From: Poriferisodalis sp965208925 | Lineage (GTDB): Bacteria; Actinomycetota; Acidimicrobiia; Acidimicrobiales; Poriferisodalaceae | Assembly (NCBI RefSeq): GCF_965208925.1 | Contig: NZ_OZ242364.1 | Coordinates: forward strand, 186,001 to 250,000 | Direction of reading: 5' to 3' | Length of the DNA: 64,000 nt | Part shown: one piece after another, positions 62,461 to 64,000 of the stretch | Numbering within the stretch: position 1 is the stretch's first letter | Layout of the letters: each line of letters starts with the position of its first letter | Notes under the pieces: generated by a model | Database searches by the model: none | Seen by the model: the letters and a program-made list of their open reading frames with translations, nothing else | Told to the model about the DNA's origin: nothing | Position numbers and translations under genes: made by a program

Positions 62461-63135
62461 CTACCGTTCTTCTTCGCGCATCTCCAGCAGCACTTCCGAC
62501 AGGCTCCGCCCCGGCAGCGCGGGAAGCGGACGGGGAAGATCGGTGATGTCGCGCTTTGCCGGCGTCGCATCCCCCCGAGCGGTCATTTCCTCGAGACGTG
62601 ACCGCCGCGGCTGACGGAGGTGCGGTACCCGTCTCGCGACGGGCCGGCCGCGGTTGGTGACAGTGATCTCCTCGGGCACCGCGTGGGCCGGCTCATAGAC
62701 ATAGTGGGCAACGAAGGGGCAACTGGTGTGCAGCTTCAGCTCCCAGCCGCTGTCAGGGCCGGGACGCAGCAGCGCCTTGCTGCCCGGCGCCCATCCGTTG
62801 CCCGGAAAGTGCGTGAGATGCTCGGCTCCCACAATCTGGGACTGCTGCCAGGGCCGCTGCGGCGGCGCAACGCCGAGACCGTCGCCGGGCCCGCAGGCAG
62901 TCACCAGCGGCCCCTCCCCGGTGACCGTCGTATCGGCGCCAGACGGCCCCGCCAGCTCTTGTGTCACCGGAAGCTGCAGTTGCGGCGCCCGCTTCGGCCA
63001 CTCGATGACCGCTCCCGAATTGACTGGCGCCGTCACCTCGAACAGGTACTCGCCGTGCTCGGGCAGACCGGTCACGACGCGCTTGCGAGCCCCAGCCGGG
63101 CTGAGCGGCTCGCCGCACGCCACCGAGGTCGTCAC
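62461..63135 (-). CDS. Chimeric ORF: unknown N-terminal part joined to a VapB/Phd-type antitoxin tail
   Basis: A 224-residue frame. Residues about 155-224 read EEITVTNRGRPVARRVP, then a charged helix and SLSEVLLEMREEER, the C-terminal two-thirds of a Phd/VapB antitoxin that normally pairs with a PIN toxin. The antitoxin's N-terminal DNA-binding segment (the RELRQ-type helix) is missing. In its place are about 150 residues of unrecognised sequence with two Cys and several Pro/Gly. The join falls exactly at the EE of the antitoxin. Either this is a fusion made by deletion or the upstream part is a separate decayed gene. GTG 63135 lies 20 bases after the upstream stop. Confidence 0.55.
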   Translation of the reverse strand: MTTSVACGEPLSPAGARKRVVTGLPEHGEYLFEVTAPVNSGAVIEWPKRAPQLQLPVTQELAGPSGADTTVTGEGPLVTACGPGDGLGVAPPQRPWQQSQIVGAEHLTHFPGNGWAPGSKALLRPGPDSGWELKLHTSCPFVAHYVYEPAHAVPEEITVTNRGRPVARRVPHLRQPRRSRLEEMTARGDATPAKRDITDLPRPLPALPGRSLSEVLLEMREEER

Positions 63136-63155
63136 CCGCCGCTGAGGGTCAGTCT

Positions 63156-64000
63156 TCAGGCGCCGAGTTCGGCGGCGCGGGTGCGGAACCGCTCGACGTT
63201 GTTCTCCTTGATTTCCTCGTAGCCGCGGATCATGTCGGGAAGCTGGGCAATCTCGACGGCCCGGGCGTAGGCGGCTTCGTCGCCTGCACTCAGCGTGTCG
63301 AGCGCCCGTTCGATCATCCCGCGGTACTCGTCGATCAGCTCCCGCTCCATCTTGCGATGGCCGGTCTTGCCGAAGATGTCGAGCGTCCCGCCGCGGAGGC
63401 CCTTCATCCGCGCCAGCAAGGCGAACGCGATGTCGCCTGAGCGGCCGAGGCCGATCTTCTTTTCCACGCCCATGCGCCGCATGATCGGCGGGTGCAGCTT
63501 GTAGGTGACATCGGTCTTGTCGCCGAACTGGTCGCGCACAGCTTGCTGGAACGCCTTGGACCGGTGCAGCCGGGCCACCTCGTACTCGTCCTTGTAGGCC
63601 ATCAGCTTGTAGAGGTACGTGGCCACGGCCTCGCTGAGCGCCGTCTCGCTGCCCGCCGCAGCCTCAGCCTCACGCACCTTGACGATGAACGCGGCGTAGG
63701 CGGCTGCGTACGCGTGGTTCTGGTAGGCGACCAGGTCGGGCACCCGGATGCGCAGCAGCCGTGCCAGCTCCTCGGACTGGTTGGGCACCGTGTCGATGAG
63801 ATCCTGCTCACGGCCTGACGGGCCGGTCTCACGCTTGACCTTGCCGACCCGCTCGACTTCGAGGGTTTCCAGGAAGTCGGGGTCGAGCACGATCTTGCGG
63901 CCGATGCGGAACGCCTGGGTGTTCATCTCCACCGCGACGCCGTTCAGCTCGATGGCCCGCTCGATCGCCGAGGCGCTGATCGGGACCACGCCCGCCTGAT
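63156..64000 (-). CDS. Indolepyruvate ferredoxin oxidoreductase family protein, C-terminal part (runs off window)
   Basis: The 3' end of a gene whose start lies beyond the right edge. The visible 281 codons match the C-terminal part of fused indolepyruvate (2-oxoacid):ferredoxin oxidoreductases: QAGVVPISASAIERAIELNGVAVEMN, a helical stretch, YKLHPPIMRRMGVEKKIGLG, MKGLRGGTLDIFGKTGHRKMER and LPDMIRGYEEIKENNVERFR. The family oxidatively decarboxylates aryl-pyruvates to acyl-CoA using thiamine diphosphate and Fe-S clusters, which lie in the missing part. The GTG at 63989 is internal, not a start. Confidence 0.85.
   Translation of the reverse strand, partial: QAGVVPISASAIERAIELNGVAVEMNTQAFRIGRKIVLDPDFLETLEVERVGKVKRETGPSGREQDLIDTVPNQSEELARLLRIRVPDLVAYQNHAYAAAYAAFIVKVREAEAAAGSETALSEAVATYLYKLMAYKDEYEVARLHRSKAFQQAVRDQFGDKTDVTYKLHPPIMRRMGVEKKIGLGRSGDIAFALLARMKGLRGGTLDIFGKTGHRKMERELIDEYRGMIERALDTLSAGDEAAYARAVEIAQLPDMIRGYEEIKENNVERFRTRAAELGA

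Noticed and set aside
63987..63989. GTG as the start of a complete 277-residue protein at the right edge.
   Set aside because: The sequence on both sides continues the known indolepyruvate ferredoxin oxidoreductase pattern (QAGVVPIS), so this is an internal codon of a gene that leaves the window.

Overview
The window is GC-rich, densely packed bacterial chromosome with short intergenic gaps, many GTG starts and ATGA/TGATG stop-start overlaps. The gene set points to a high-GC actinobacterium, most plausibly class Acidimicrobiia: acyl-CoA dehydrogenase, MaoC hydratase, two luciferase-like (F420-type) oxidoreductases, a branched-chain amino-acid ABC operon, and secreted proteins ending in cell-wall-binding repeat 2 (CWB2) domains. 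This taxonomic call is inference. No rRNA, tRNA, CRISPR array, insertion sequence or prophage was seen.

Layout. 0-2.7 kb: a flavin reductase diverges from a two-gene unit encoding a thioredoxin-domain protein and a UGSC-family selenoprotein. The selenoprotein is read through an in-frame TGA (2435-2437) that is followed by a hairpin fitting a bacterial SECIS element. 2.7-9.9 kb: mutY, a MaoC dehydratase, an acyl-CoA dehydrogenase behind a long inverted repeat, an eIF2B-like protein, a cysteine-poor thioredoxin-fold protein, a diguanylate cyclase, an SDR and a luciferase-like oxidoreductase. 9.9-16.8 kb: a minus-strand liv operon (livK-H-M-G-F) with a trailing NAD(P)-dependent oxidoreductase. 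17-26.8 kb: an EamA exporter, rhomboid protease, AlkD-like repair protein, SulP transporter, lipoprotein, second luciferase-like oxidoreductase, M18 aminopeptidase, histidine phosphatase, Amt ammonium channel and a small membrane protein.

26.85-53.70 kb is one uninterrupted minus-strand gene for an 8,948-residue secreted protein. I count about 9 cadherin-like, 14 fibronectin III and 26 Calx-beta modules, plus SwmB-like modules, a Gly/Pro linker and three C-terminal CWB2 repeats. It carries internal DNA duplications, one about 1.2 kb long and nearly exact. Downstream on the map are a transsulfuration pair (cystathionine beta-synthase-like and cystathionine gamma-synthase/lyase-like) and a 764-residue paralogue of the giant protein's C-terminal end. 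The two CWB2 proteins share an AT-rich start-proximal motif and lack a Shine-Dalgarno sequence, suggesting common, perhaps leaderless, expression.

58.6-64 kb: an aldoxime-dehydratase-like haem protein diverges from a GAF-PAS-kinase-receiver-DNA-binding fusion. A decayed vapBC remnant and the C-terminal part of an indolepyruvate ferredoxin oxidoreductase, which runs off the right edge, close the window. The most notable items are the selenoprotein pair and the giant CWB2-anchored surface protein with its paralogue. No gap between genes exceeds 300 bases.
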